Assembly (NCBI GenBank): GCA_029212415.1
Contig: JARGOF010000054.1
Span: forward strand, 1 to 34,669
DNA length: 34,669 nt
Direction: 5' to 3'
Source of the DNA: Rhizobiaceae bacterium
GTDB lineage: Bacteria; Pseudomonadota; Alphaproteobacteria; Rhizobiales; Rhizobiaceae
Made by a program: the position numbers and the translations under genes. Of this stretch, positions 16,760 to 24,886 are shown one piece after another. The notes below the pieces were generated by a model. That model ran no database searches and was not told the origin of the DNA. It worked only from the letters and a program-made list of their open reading frames with translations. Positions within the stretch are counted from its first letter, which is position 1; every line of letters starts with the position of its first letter.

Positions 16760-18172
16760 TCATGTCATGGAGAATATCTTGCCAGGATTCATGATATTGT
16801 CGGGATCAAAGGCACGCTTGATTGAACGCATCAGATCGATCTCGCAGCCATATTCCTCCTGCAACGTCGACTGTTTGCCCTGACCGATGCCATGTTCACC
16901 GCTGCAGGTGCCTTCCATGGCAAGGGCGCGTGAACTCAAGCGCCTTGTAAATGCTTCAGCCTGTTCGATCTCCTGCTTGCTGCTCTCATCAAACAACATG
17001 GTCACATGGAAATTGCCGTCGCCGACATGACCGACAATGGGTGCCAGGAAACCATGTTCAGCAATGTCTTCCTGTGTTTCATGAATACATTCGGCCAGCC
17101 GCGATATCGGTACGCAAACATCCGTTGCAAAACAGGATGCGCCCGGCCTGAGGGTCAATCCGGCCCAATAGGCATCATGACGGGCTTTCCACAATTTGTT
17201 GCGCTCTTCCTGTTCTGTCGCCCAGATAAAATCTCCCCCGCCCAATTCACCGGCAATTTCGCCAAACAGGCCCGCCTGCTCGGCGGCAAAATCGTCCGTG
17301 CCGTGAAACTCGACAAACAAGGCCGGCCCCTCAGGATAATTCAGTCCGGAATATTGATTGGTTGCCTTCATGGCCAAGGCGTCGAGCAACTCTATCCGCG
17401 CCACCGGAATGCCCATCTGAATGGTCATGATGACAGCATTGACAGCGGCATCGACACTTGGAAAAGGACACACACCCGCTGCAATGCATGCGGGGATCCC
17501 ATAGAGTTTCAAAGTAATGGAGGTGAGAATGCCCAGCGTGCCTTCCGAACCGACAAACAGACGCGTCAGATCATAACCTGTGGACGATTTTCGTGCTCTT
17601 GTTCCGGTATTGATCTGCCGTCCATCGGCCGTAACGGCTGTCAGCGACAGAACATTGTCTTTCATCGTACCATAGCGCACTGCGTTGGTGCCTGATGCAC
17701 GCGTCGCAGTCATGCCGCCGATGGACGCATTGGCGCCTGGATCAATGGGAAAGAACAGGCCCGTGTCACGCAGGTATTTGTTGAGATCTTCACGTGTCAC
17801 GCCCGGTTCGACGACGCAATCGAGATCTTCTGCATTGACCTTCAAAATGCGGTTCATGCGGGATGTATCGACGCTGATCCCGCCATTCGGCGCATTGACA
17901 TGGCCCTCCAGTGAAGTGCCTGTTCCAAACGCAATCATCGGAACCTTGTGCGCGGCGCAGACCTGGACAATTTCCTGAACTTCGTCAGCATTTTCCGGAA
18001 AGACCACAGCGTCCGGAATCTGCGACGGAATATAGGTTGTTGTATGGGCGTGTTGTTCACGCAACGCTGTTCCGGTACTGAAACGTTCACCGAACCTTTG
18101 TTTCAAAATACCGATGGCTGCGCCAATACCCTCTTCATTGCGCGCACCAGCGACAACATCAGACAATGCCAT
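16760..18172 (-). CDS. FAD-binding D-2-hydroxyacid dehydrogenase (D-lactate dehydrogenase type)
   Basis: A 470-residue flavoenzyme of the GlcD/DLD family that oxidises D-lactate or related D-2-hydroxyacids and passes electrons to a cytochrome or quinone. The FAD-binding PCMH domain (about 50-230) shows PMIAFGTGTSLEGHV at 78-92, VVEPGVTREDLNKYL, and PGANASIGGMTATRASGTNA. The C-terminal oxidase domain ends with GHVGDGNFHV and GEHGIGQGKQ, the metal and substrate-binding region. Its length and order match mitochondrial-type DLD. The ATG has GGGAG about 9 bases upstream. It is divergent from the thioesterase gene with about 127 bases between. The exact substrate is not fixed by sequence. Confidence 0.92.
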   Translation of the reverse strand: MALSDVVAGARNEEGIGAAIGILKQRFGERFSTGTALREQHAHTTTYIPSQIPDAVVFPENADEVQEIVQVCAAHKVPMIAFGTGTSLEGHVNAPNGGISVDTSRMNRILKVNAEDLDCVVEPGVTREDLNKYLRDTGLFFPIDPGANASIGGMTATRASGTNAVRYGTMKDNVLSLTAVTADGRQINTGTRARKSSTGYDLTRLFVGSEGTLGILTSITLKLYGIPACIAAGVCPFPSVDAAVNAVIMTIQMGIPVARIELLDALAMKATNQYSGLNYPEGPALFVEFHGTDDFAAEQAGLFGEIAGELGGGDFIWATEQEERNKLWKARHDAYWAGLTLRPGASCFATDVCVPISRLAECIHETQEDIAEHGFLAPIVGHVGDGNFHVTMLFDESSKQEIEQAEAFTRRLSSRALAMEGTCSGEHGIGQGKQSTLQEEYGCEIDLMRSIKRAFDPDNIMNPGKIFSMT

Positions 18173-18299
18173 TTATCACAAACTCCCATTTTGATTCCCG
18201 GCAGGATGCCCCTTGTCGCGACGGATTGAAAGGGTAATGTGTCGCAGAAAGCCAGGTGAATATGTTCACAGATTGAATACCAGCCAGACGGAGACCGCA

Positions 18300-18794
18300 A
18301 TGCCCCATACAGCGCCTTTCATGGCGCCACCAGCAGATATAGAATCGGCATGGATTGATTATAATGGTCATTTGAACATGGCCTATTACAACGTCCTTTT
18401 CGACCGTGGCGCTGATCGGGCATTCGAAACCTTTGGCCTGACGGAAAACTACGTGAAAGAACAGGGTTTGAGTTTTTTCGTGGCCGAGGTTCATGTCTGC
18501 TATCTGCGTGAATTGCATCTGGGCGACACGGTTCAGGCCAGCTTTCAATTGCTCGACTTCGATGAAAAGCGGTTGCATGTCTATCACGAATTGCTGCATT
18601 CAGACGGCTGGGTCGCCGCCACATGCGAAACATTGTATCTCCACATTGATGCTTCCGGTCCGAAGGTTGCTGCGATTCCACCGCCCATGGCTGAAATGAT
18701 CAAGGCCATGTATGATTCCCATAAGACCCTTGCCTGGCCTGAAAGGGCCGGTCGACAGATCAAGATCAAGGGAAACAAAAAACCAGCGCCATGA
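18300..18794 (+). CDS. Hotdog-fold acyl-CoA thioesterase
   Basis: A 164-residue protein of the 4HBT-type thioesterase group. WIDYNGHLNMAYYNVLFDRG near the N-terminus contains the active-site Asp of the YbgC/4HBT class. GLSFFVAEVHVCYLRELHLGD is the central helix-strand part. The closest remembered relatives are thioesterases linked to carnitine breakdown (DYNGHMN type), but no carnitine gene is present, so the substrate is open. The frame is open to 18213. I chose the ATG at 18300 because of the GGAG a few bases upstream and because homology begins just after it. It overlaps the ClC gene by four bases (ATGA). Confidence 0.87.
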   Translation: MPHTAPFMAPPADIESAWIDYNGHLNMAYYNVLFDRGADRAFETFGLTENYVKEQGLSFFVAEVHVCYLRELHLGDTVQASFQLLDFDEKRLHVYHELLHSDGWVAATCETLYLHIDASGPKVAAIPPPMAEMIKAMYDSHKTLAWPERAGRQIKIKGNKKPAP

Positions 18795-20428
18795 TCCCTG
18801 ATTTCATCCGCACCCTGCCAACCAATATCCGTTTGTGGGTTGCTCCGAACATCCGGGCCTTTCTGGGTGATCAACAGCCACGCCTTTGGCTGATGTCCCT
18901 GTTTGTCGGAATCGCTGTAACGATCGCGGCAATCCTGTTTCGCGAACTCATTGGTCTGGTGCAGATGCCCTGGCTTAAAGACAGCAGCGAGCGCATCATT
19001 TCAGCTGCCCGCGACACCCATTGGCTCTATATTTTCCTTGCTCCCGTTTGCGGTGGGCTGGTGGTCGGCATCATGCTGCAGACGCTGATGCCGCAAAGAC
19101 GCACGCTGGCCGTTGCGGACGTCATTGAAGCACGCGCACTGACGGGCCGCAAACTGGGTTTGCGCGAGGGTTTTACCTCTCTCATTGTCACAGCCATATC
19201 GCTGGGATCGGGAGCCAGCGCCGGGCGTGAAGGACCGATCATTCATTTTGGCGCCACCCTTGCCAGCAGCTTAGCCAATTTTTCCGGACTGCCTGAATGG
19301 TCAAAGCGCACGTTGCTGGGCGCCGGTGTCGCTGCCGCCATTTCAGCCAGTTTCAACGCGCCACTGGCCGGCGTTCTTTTTGCACATGAAGTGATACTGG
19401 GACATTTTGCTCTGCGGGCATTCGTGCCCATTGTCATTGCGTCCAGCGGTGCCGCCATCATCTCACGCGCCTGGTTCGGAGAGGCTGCAGCCTTTCTCGT
19501 GCCCGAATACAGCATTGCGTCCTATTGGGAATTTCCAGCCTTCGCGCTGCTCGGGCTTGTTTCAGCCATCGTCGCCATTGCCTTCCAGTTTTCGCTGTTT
19601 TCAGCCGATTTTCTATCCCGCAAGATCACCATGCCGCTTTGGCTGCGTCCGGTCCTCGGCGGCGTGGCCGTCGGCGGCATCGGCGTTTTTCTACCCCAGG
19701 TGCTGGGTGTGGGATATGAAGCAACCGATCTGGCGCTTTGGGGCAGCCTGCCGCTCTCACTGATGCTTATCCTGATTGTCGCCAAGACCCTTGCAACAGC
19801 CATCACATTGGCATCGCGATTCGGCGGCGGGGTATTTTCTCCCGCCCTGTATCTCGGCGCGATGACCGGTGGCGCCTTCGGCATCATGGCAGCAGCCGTT
19901 TTACCCGCACTCGCCTCCAGCCAGGCGCTCTATTCGATCCTCGGCATGGGGGCGGTTGCCGGCGCAGTCCTTGGCGCGCCGATCTCCACCACGCTCATTG
20001 TCTTCGAACTGACCGGCGGCTATGAGCTGTCCATCGCCCTGCTGCTGACGGTTGCCATAGCCTATGGCGTCAACCAGGCGATCCATGGCCACTCCTATTT
20101 CCATTGGCAATTGGAAATGCGCGGGATATTTGTGCAGGCAGGTCCGCATCGCGCTGTTGTCCGAAATGCCAGGGTGATGGATTTCATGACACCACCCGAC
20201 CCGGAAATCGAACCGGAAGCCTTTGAACCGGAACCTGGAAATTCCAGCCTGCGACCGACCGACACACTGGATACGGCATTGAGAACCTTTGATGCAGGCG
20301 GGCACACGCGTTTGCCGGTGATCGATGAGGTCGACGGCACGAAAATCATCGCCTGGGCTGAACAGGTCAAGGCTCTTGCCTATTTCAACAAGCGTCTTAT
20401 TGATGCTTCTGAAGAAGAGCACCGATAA
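18791..20428 (+). CDS. ClC-family chloride channel or transporter with CBS domain
   Basis: A 545-residue integral membrane protein with about ten or more hydrophobic helices between residues 30 and 430. The chloride-pathway signatures are present: GSGASAGREGP (139-149, gating Glu147), GGGVFSPALYLG (345-356), and GAPISTTLIVFELTGGYELS (395-414). The position of the internal proton-pathway glutamate of CLC-ec1 (second Glu of LFIIEE) is Val201 here (LFAHEV), as in channels. The cytoplasmic C-terminus (about 455-530) resembles at least one CBS module (PTDTLDTALRTFDAGGHTRLPVIDE). It is translated together with the thioesterase. Whether it is a channel or an exchanger needs testing. Confidence 0.93.
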   Translation: MIPDFIRTLPTNIRLWVAPNIRAFLGDQQPRLWLMSLFVGIAVTIAAILFRELIGLVQMPWLKDSSERIISAARDTHWLYIFLAPVCGGLVVGIMLQTLMPQRRTLAVADVIEARALTGRKLGLREGFTSLIVTAISLGSGASAGREGPIIHFGATLASSLANFSGLPEWSKRTLLGAGVAAAISASFNAPLAGVLFAHEVILGHFALRAFVPIVIASSGAAIISRAWFGEAAAFLVPEYSIASYWEFPAFALLGLVSAIVAIAFQFSLFSADFLSRKITMPLWLRPVLGGVAVGGIGVFLPQVLGVGYEATDLALWGSLPLSLMLILIVAKTLATAITLASRFGGGVFSPALYLGAMTGGAFGIMAAAVLPALASSQALYSILGMGAVAGAVLGAPISTTLIVFELTGGYELSIALLLTVAIAYGVNQAIHGHSYFHWQLEMRGIFVQAGPHRAVVRNARVMDFMTPPDPEIEPEAFEPEPGNSSLRPTDTLDTALRTFDAGGHTRLPVIDEVDGTKIIAWAEQVKALAYFNKRLIDASEEEHR

Positions 20429-20558
20429 AACCATACCGAACGAAGCCCCTTCGCACTCCTGCACCGCCTGCCCGCTGCGCCGCCCTGCTCCGCACAATGC
20501 TTGCGGTCAAGTGATCAGGTCCAGATGCATAGGGCGATATCAGCCGGTTTTGCGCCAT

Positions 20559-20574
20559 CAAATGGTTCCATTTG
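20559..20574. repeat. 16-bp palindrome in the gap after the ClC gene
   Basis: CAAATGG (20559-20565) and CCATTTG (20568-20574) are perfect arms with a 2-base centre, followed by TTTGAAAACGCTCTAA. A similar string is familiar as a dispersed intergenic element in Rhizobiales genomes. It lies about 40 bases before the kinase gene and could also act in its leader. Confidence 0.45.
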
Positions 20575-20612
20575 GTTTGAAAACGCTCTAACAGGGGGAA
20601 AACGAGGATACG

Positions 20613-21665
20613 ATGGCAGAATTCATTTCCGATACAGTGTTCAAGCGCGATGTTTTTTCTGAAACACGTGCCGGCCACTTTGACGACAACCCGGAAACCC
20701 GGGTGGCGCGACGCATTGTTACAGCGTCCCCCCTGTGGTCACGGCCACTCGCCTGGATTCTCGCCAAAAGAGAAATTCGCGCCCTGCATGCTGTCGCCGG
20801 AATTGAGGGAACGCCGCTCATCATCAAGGTCGATGCAGATGGATTGTTTCGCAGTTGGACAGATGGAACTCCCCTGCATCTGGCTCGGCCGGACAAGGTC
20901 GAATGGTACAAGGACGCGCGGCGCATTCTGCGCGACATGCGTCGGCGCGGCATTACCCATAATGATCTGGCCAAGCCGCAAAACTGGCTGATGTTGCCCG
21001 ACGGCAAAGCCGCTGTCATTGATTTCCAGCTTGCGACCTGCCACCGCCGCAGGGGCCGTCTCTTCACCCTGATGGCCTATGAAGACCTGCGCCATTGCCT
21101 CAAACAGAAACGCGCCTTTGCACCTGACCTGATGACCGCCACGGAAACGCGCGTTCTGGCACGTAAATCACTGCCTTCCCGCATTTGGATGGCCACCGGC
21201 AAGAAGGTCTACAATCTGATTACCCGTGGCCTGTTTTCCTGGTCCGACGGCGAAGGAACCGGAGACCGGATTGACCGCGAAGGACCGGCGATCGTGAAAG
21301 CCCTGCATTCCGAACCGACCATTCGCGACATTGCCCTGGCGCTCTATCCCCTGCCGCGCAAAGGTGTGGGTATCTACGCTTTTGTCGAAACCGACCAGCC
21401 GACACTCGACATCGCGCAACTCAATGATGCGGTCCATGCCTACGATCAGGACGCTCAAATTGATCTGGCGCAACCGGTTCACGCCATCCCCCGCAGGCAA
21501 AACGGTGACGTGCGTGACGACATACTTCGACTGATCGCCATGAACCAGATTACCGAGCTGGATGATGTTCTCAGGCGAGAACCGGAGCTTGCACCCACCA
21601 TACGGGCCATTGTTGACGGGCGGTTGAACTGGACGGACCGACGTATTTCCAGTCTGGAAAAATAG
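20613..21665 (+). CDS. RIO/Kdo-kinase-like protein with acyl-CoA-synthetase-type C-terminal module
   Basis: A 350-residue protein. The kinase-like part has a clear catalytic loop, THNDLAKPQNWL at 115-126 (Asp118, Lys121, Asn124), and a metal-binding AAVIDFQLA (Asp137), as in RIO1 or lipopolysaccharide-kinase folds. I cannot see a normal glycine loop in the N-lobe. Residues about 225-305 (RDIALALYPLPRKGVGIYAF, then VHAIPRRQNGDVRDDILRLI) look like the small C-terminal domain of AMP-forming acyl-CoA synthetases, but the usual catalytic Lys in the G-K motif is Asp299. The ATG has GAGGA 5 bases upstream. It is separated from the ClC gene by 184 bases. The kinase-fold call is good; substrate and role are unknown. 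Confidence 0.75.
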   Translation: MAEFISDTVFKRDVFSETRAGHFDDNPETRVARRIVTASPLWSRPLAWILAKREIRALHAVAGIEGTPLIIKVDADGLFRSWTDGTPLHLARPDKVEWYKDARRILRDMRRRGITHNDLAKPQNWLMLPDGKAAVIDFQLATCHRRRGRLFTLMAYEDLRHCLKQKRAFAPDLMTATETRVLARKSLPSRIWMATGKKVYNLITRGLFSWSDGEGTGDRIDREGPAIVKALHSEPTIRDIALALYPLPRKGVGIYAFVETDQPTLDIAQLNDAVHAYDQDAQIDLAQPVHAIPRRQNGDVRDDILRLIAMNQITELDDVLRREPELAPTIRAIVDGRLNWTDRRISSLEK

Positions 21666-21826
21666 GTTCAGCCTCTTTTAAGACCAGACTTGCAAACCCA
21701 CAGTATATCCGTGAAGATATCTGCGGATTTGATCTGGATTAATGCAGACAATCCATCAGCGGCGAAGATCATGGCCCAAGCGGCATGTGCCCAACGGGTC
21801 ATATCGTGCACAGGATGGAACACGCC

Positions 21827-23830
21827 ATGTACAATTTTGCCAGACTTCGCGAACAAATGGTTTTACAGCAGATCCTCGCGCGGGGCGTGCGGGATCAACG
21901 TGTTCTTGACGCCATGGGAAAAGTGCCGCGGGAAAAATTCGTTCCCAACCATCTGCAGCTGTCTGCCTATGACGACCGTCCCCTGCCGATTGCCGAAGGA
22001 CAGACGTTCTCGCAACCCTATGTGATTGCCTACATGATCGAAGCGCTGGCGCTTCAAGGTGGCGAACGGGTTCTCGTCATCGGCGTCGGATCCGGATACG
22101 CAACGGCCGTGCTCGCCGAGATTGCCGGCGAAGTCTATGCCATGGAGCATATCGGCCAACTGGCTGAGATAGCAGCATCACATCTGATGGATGCGGGTTA
22201 TGAAAATGCCCATATCATGCATGCCGACGGCACCAGAGGATGGCTGGATGAAGCGCCCTTCGATGCCATCCTGGTTGCCGATGCCGTGCCATCCATTCCT
22301 GAATCGCTCAAGAGCCAACTTGCAACGAAGGGCCGCATGGTCGTGCCGGTCGGAAGCAACATGCGGGCGCAGGAACTTGTCTGCCTGACCCGCGAGAAAA
22401 ATGGCCAATTTTCAACTGAAGACTTGGCAGACATGCGTTTTGTGCCCCCGATAGGCGAAAACGGATGGAAAGAAGAAGCAACCGAAACGGCGACGTCGCG
22501 TGCACGCGTGATTTTGAAAAAACCGCAGATCAATCAAACCCTGCCCGGCCTGATATCCAGATACGCAGAAGAATTCGACACCGTCGAGAACGCTGATTTG
22601 CAACCGCTGATGGACCGCATTGGGGAACGCCGGCTGGTGCTGATCGGTGAAGCAAGCCATGGCACATCAGAATTTTACCGCATGCGAGCCCGCATCACCC
22701 AACGTCTTATTGAGGAAAAAGGCTTTAACGTCATCGCGGTCGAAGCGGATTGGCCCGATGCAGCCCGCATAGACAATCATGTCCGCCACCGTGAAACGGA
22801 CACATCCGGGTGGGAGGCTTTTGGACGGTTCCCGACATGGATGTGGCGCAATGAGGAGGTGGGCGCATTTGTCGACTGGCTGTACGCCCATAACAGCAGC
22901 AAACCCTATGAACTCAGAACCGCCTTTTACGGCCTTGATCTTTACAGTCTCTACCAGTCGACCCGCGCAATCATCACATATCTGGAAGATGTAGACCCGG
23001 AAATGGCAGCCGTTGCCAGGCAGCGTTACGGTTGTCTCAGTCCATGGGAAGCCGATCCTGCAGCCTATGGGCATGCGGCATTGAAAGGCAGCTATCGCAA
23101 CTGCGAAAATGATGTCGCCCACATGTTGATTGAGCTGCACAGAAACCGGCAGGATTATATGCAGCATGATGGCGAGCGGTTTCTGGATGCCTCCCAGAAC
23201 GCCCGCATCATTGCCAATGCAGAGCGCTATTACCGCATCATGTACTATGGATCGCGCGCTTCATGGAATCTGCGCGACAGCCATATGTTCCAGACGCTGC
23301 AAAACATCCTGGAGTTTCATGGTCCCTCTTCCAAAGCAGTGATCTGGGCGCATAATTCCCATATCGGCGACGCCTCCGCGACAGAAATGTCGGCACGGGG
23401 AGAACACAATATCGGTGAACTTTGCCGCCAGACCTATGGAGGGCAATCCTATCGCATTGGATTTGGCACCGATCACGGAACCGTCGCAGCAGCATCCTCC
23501 TGGGATGGCCCGATGGAAATCAAGCAGGTGCGACCGGCCCATCCGCAGAGCTATGAGAAGCTTTTTCACATGACCAACAAAAAGGGTCTGATTCTGCCGC
23601 TCAGGGCCGGACACGAAGTGGATTTGACTGCAGGCCTTTCCAGACCACGGCTGGAACGCGCCATTGGCGTGATCTATCGGCCGGAAACTGAAATTTCCAG
23701 CCACTATTTCGAGGCTGACTTGCCGGGGCAATTCAACGAATACATCTGGATCGACGAAACCAGCGCAATTGCGCCGCTGCCTGCCGGACAGATAGAGGGC
23801 ATGCCGGACACCTATCCGTTTGGCATCTGA
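21827..23830 (+). CDS. Protein-isoaspartate methyltransferase fused to an erythromycin-esterase domain
   Basis: One frame of about 667 residues carries two enzymes. Residues 1-215 are a PCMT: EGQTFSQPYVIAYMIEAL (57-) and the SAM-binding VLVIGVGSGYATAVLA (82-97), which repairs L-isoaspartyl sites in aged proteins. Residues 240-665 are an erythromycin-esterase (EreA/EreC-like) domain with LIGEASHGTSEFYRMR (His278), VIAVEADWPDA (Glu306) and WAHNSHIGDA (His509, His512), the residues expected for catalysis. Such fusions occur in databases as I recall; the natural substrate is unlikely to be a macrolide. Start candidates are ATG at 21827 (GGATGGA upstream), 21815 and 21785. There is no signal peptide. 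A 21-bp tandem repeat overlaps the stop. Confidence 0.9.
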   Translation: MYNFARLREQMVLQQILARGVRDQRVLDAMGKVPREKFVPNHLQLSAYDDRPLPIAEGQTFSQPYVIAYMIEALALQGGERVLVIGVGSGYATAVLAEIAGEVYAMEHIGQLAEIAASHLMDAGYENAHIMHADGTRGWLDEAPFDAILVADAVPSIPESLKSQLATKGRMVVPVGSNMRAQELVCLTREKNGQFSTEDLADMRFVPPIGENGWKEEATETATSRARVILKKPQINQTLPGLISRYAEEFDTVENADLQPLMDRIGERRLVLIGEASHGTSEFYRMRARITQRLIEEKGFNVIAVEADWPDAARIDNHVRHRETDTSGWEAFGRFPTWMWRNEEVGAFVDWLYAHNSSKPYELRTAFYGLDLYSLYQSTRAIITYLEDVDPEMAAVARQRYGCLSPWEADPAAYGHAALKGSYRNCENDVAHMLIELHRNRQDYMQHDGERFLDASQNARIIANAERYYRIMYYGSRASWNLRDSHMFQTLQNILEFHGPSSKAVIWAHNSHIGDASATEMSARGEHNIGELCRQTYGGQSYRIGFGTDHGTVAAASSWDGPMEIKQVRPAHPQSYEKLFHMTNKKGLILPLRAGHEVDLTAGLSRPRLERAIGVIYRPETEISSHYFEADLPGQFNEYIWIDETSAIAPLPAGQIEGMPDTYPFGI

Positions 23831-23856
23831 GCGACTCCGTTTGGCATCTGAGCGAC
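23815..23856 (+). repeat. Perfect 21-bp tandem duplication across the stop codon
   Basis: TCCGTTTGGCATCTGAGCGA plus C is present at 23815-23835 and again at 23836-23856 with no mismatch. The first copy contains the TGA (23828-23830) that ends the methyltransferase/esterase gene. The second lies in the gap. This is a recent slippage or duplication event that does not change the protein. Confidence 0.85.
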
Positions 23857-23879
23857 CGGCACCGATCTTTGTTTGCGGA

Positions 23880-24616
23880 CTATACCTCCCGCTCGATCTC
23901 GGTGATAAAGCGTTTTGCGTCTGCTTGCGTTGCAAATACGCGTCCATCGGCAAAGCAATGACCATCACCCGCCACAAGAATTTCCGTTTCATGATAGTTC
24001 AGCGTGACCAGGTCCGTGGACTTGGCAAGCTGATCACTATTGTAATGTGCCTGAAGGTCATCTGCATGATCGGAAACACCATGCACATGAACATCCTGCC
24101 CGCTATGGCGTGACAGAATCTCCACAGCCCGCTTTTCATGCTCTGCATCACGGGTACGCACCCAAAGCAGAAGTCCACCATGTTCCAGCTGATCGTTGAG
24201 ATAATCTGCATGTTTCTTGCCAAGGAGACCCGCGAAGATACTGCCGATCGCAGCCCCGCCGCCGCCGCCCAGAACAGCCGCAGAATGGCCGCGCCGATGG
24301 CACCGCCTGATGCAACGACGGGCGCGAATCCGATAAAGGCCCCCAGGTACATCAAACCACCGATTGCCGCGCCCTCGCCTTCAACGATGGATTCCTTTGC
24401 GACATAAGCGGTGACAGGTACTGTCGGATCATCCTCAAGGTCGCGGGTCGACGTAAAAGAGTGCCCCAGTTTCTGCTCAACGGCCTCAGTGCCGGCCAGC
24501 AGGCTGATTTCTGCGCGGGCAAAACCCGATGACAGCAATTCCTCAATTGCCCCTTCCAGATCTTCAGACTTCGAGAAGGCGGCCACGGCCTCACGCACTT
24601 GTTGCTTCGTATTCAT
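23880..24616 (-). pseudogene. Frameshifted general-stress-protein-like gene
   Basis: The first part starts MNTKQQVREAVAAF at 24616, with GGAGA a few bases upstream, and runs as a stress-protein (YflT/17M-like) domain with LLAGTEAVEQKLGHSFTSTR and a Gly/Ala-rich hydrophobic hairpin. Near 24286-24296 the frame changes: continuing in the first frame gives LFWAAAAGLRSAVSS, unlike any family, whereas one base over the protein goes on sensibly as GHSAAVLGGGGGAAIGSIFA, LLGKKHADYLNDQLEHGGLL and RTRDAEHEKRAVEILSRHSG to the stop at 23880. The composite would be about 245 residues. A single missing base in GGCGCGGCC explains it. It may be a true mutation, a sequencing error or, less likely, a programmed shift. 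Confidence 0.7.
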
Positions 24617-24886
24617 CGGCATCTCCAATTTTGCTCGGATTACCGGTAAACCAACGCCAGGGATGCCACATTGATCAAGGTCAAAAGCAGGTAAATCCCC
24701 GGTTCCATATCCTAATGCTGCTCCCCGGACCGCTCTGTGCACCGTCTGCCTGGAGCAAATCTGGCACATTCGCAGCAATCATAACCGGTTCACACCATGC
24801 GGGCAGATGAACGATACAGGAACAAAAGCGTGGTCTTGGCCACAAGGTTGCTGGTCTTTCGTGCCCGAATCACTACATTGGAAGGC
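24617..24886. other. Divergent promoter region between the stress gene and uvrD
   Basis: These 270 bases separate two divergent genes and should hold both promoters. Frames from both genes stay open into it without family similarity. I see no clear hairpin, repeat or small gene. Confidence 0.4.

Noticed and set aside
21827-23830. Macrolide-resistance gene
   Set aside because: The Ere-like domain is fused to a repair methyltransferase in a core-gene context with no mobile element next to it, so a resistance role is not supported.
23999-24285. C-terminal continuation of the stress protein in its first frame
   Set aside because: The residues after the shift are Trp-, Cys- and Met-rich with no family sense, whereas the neighbouring frame continues the protein.
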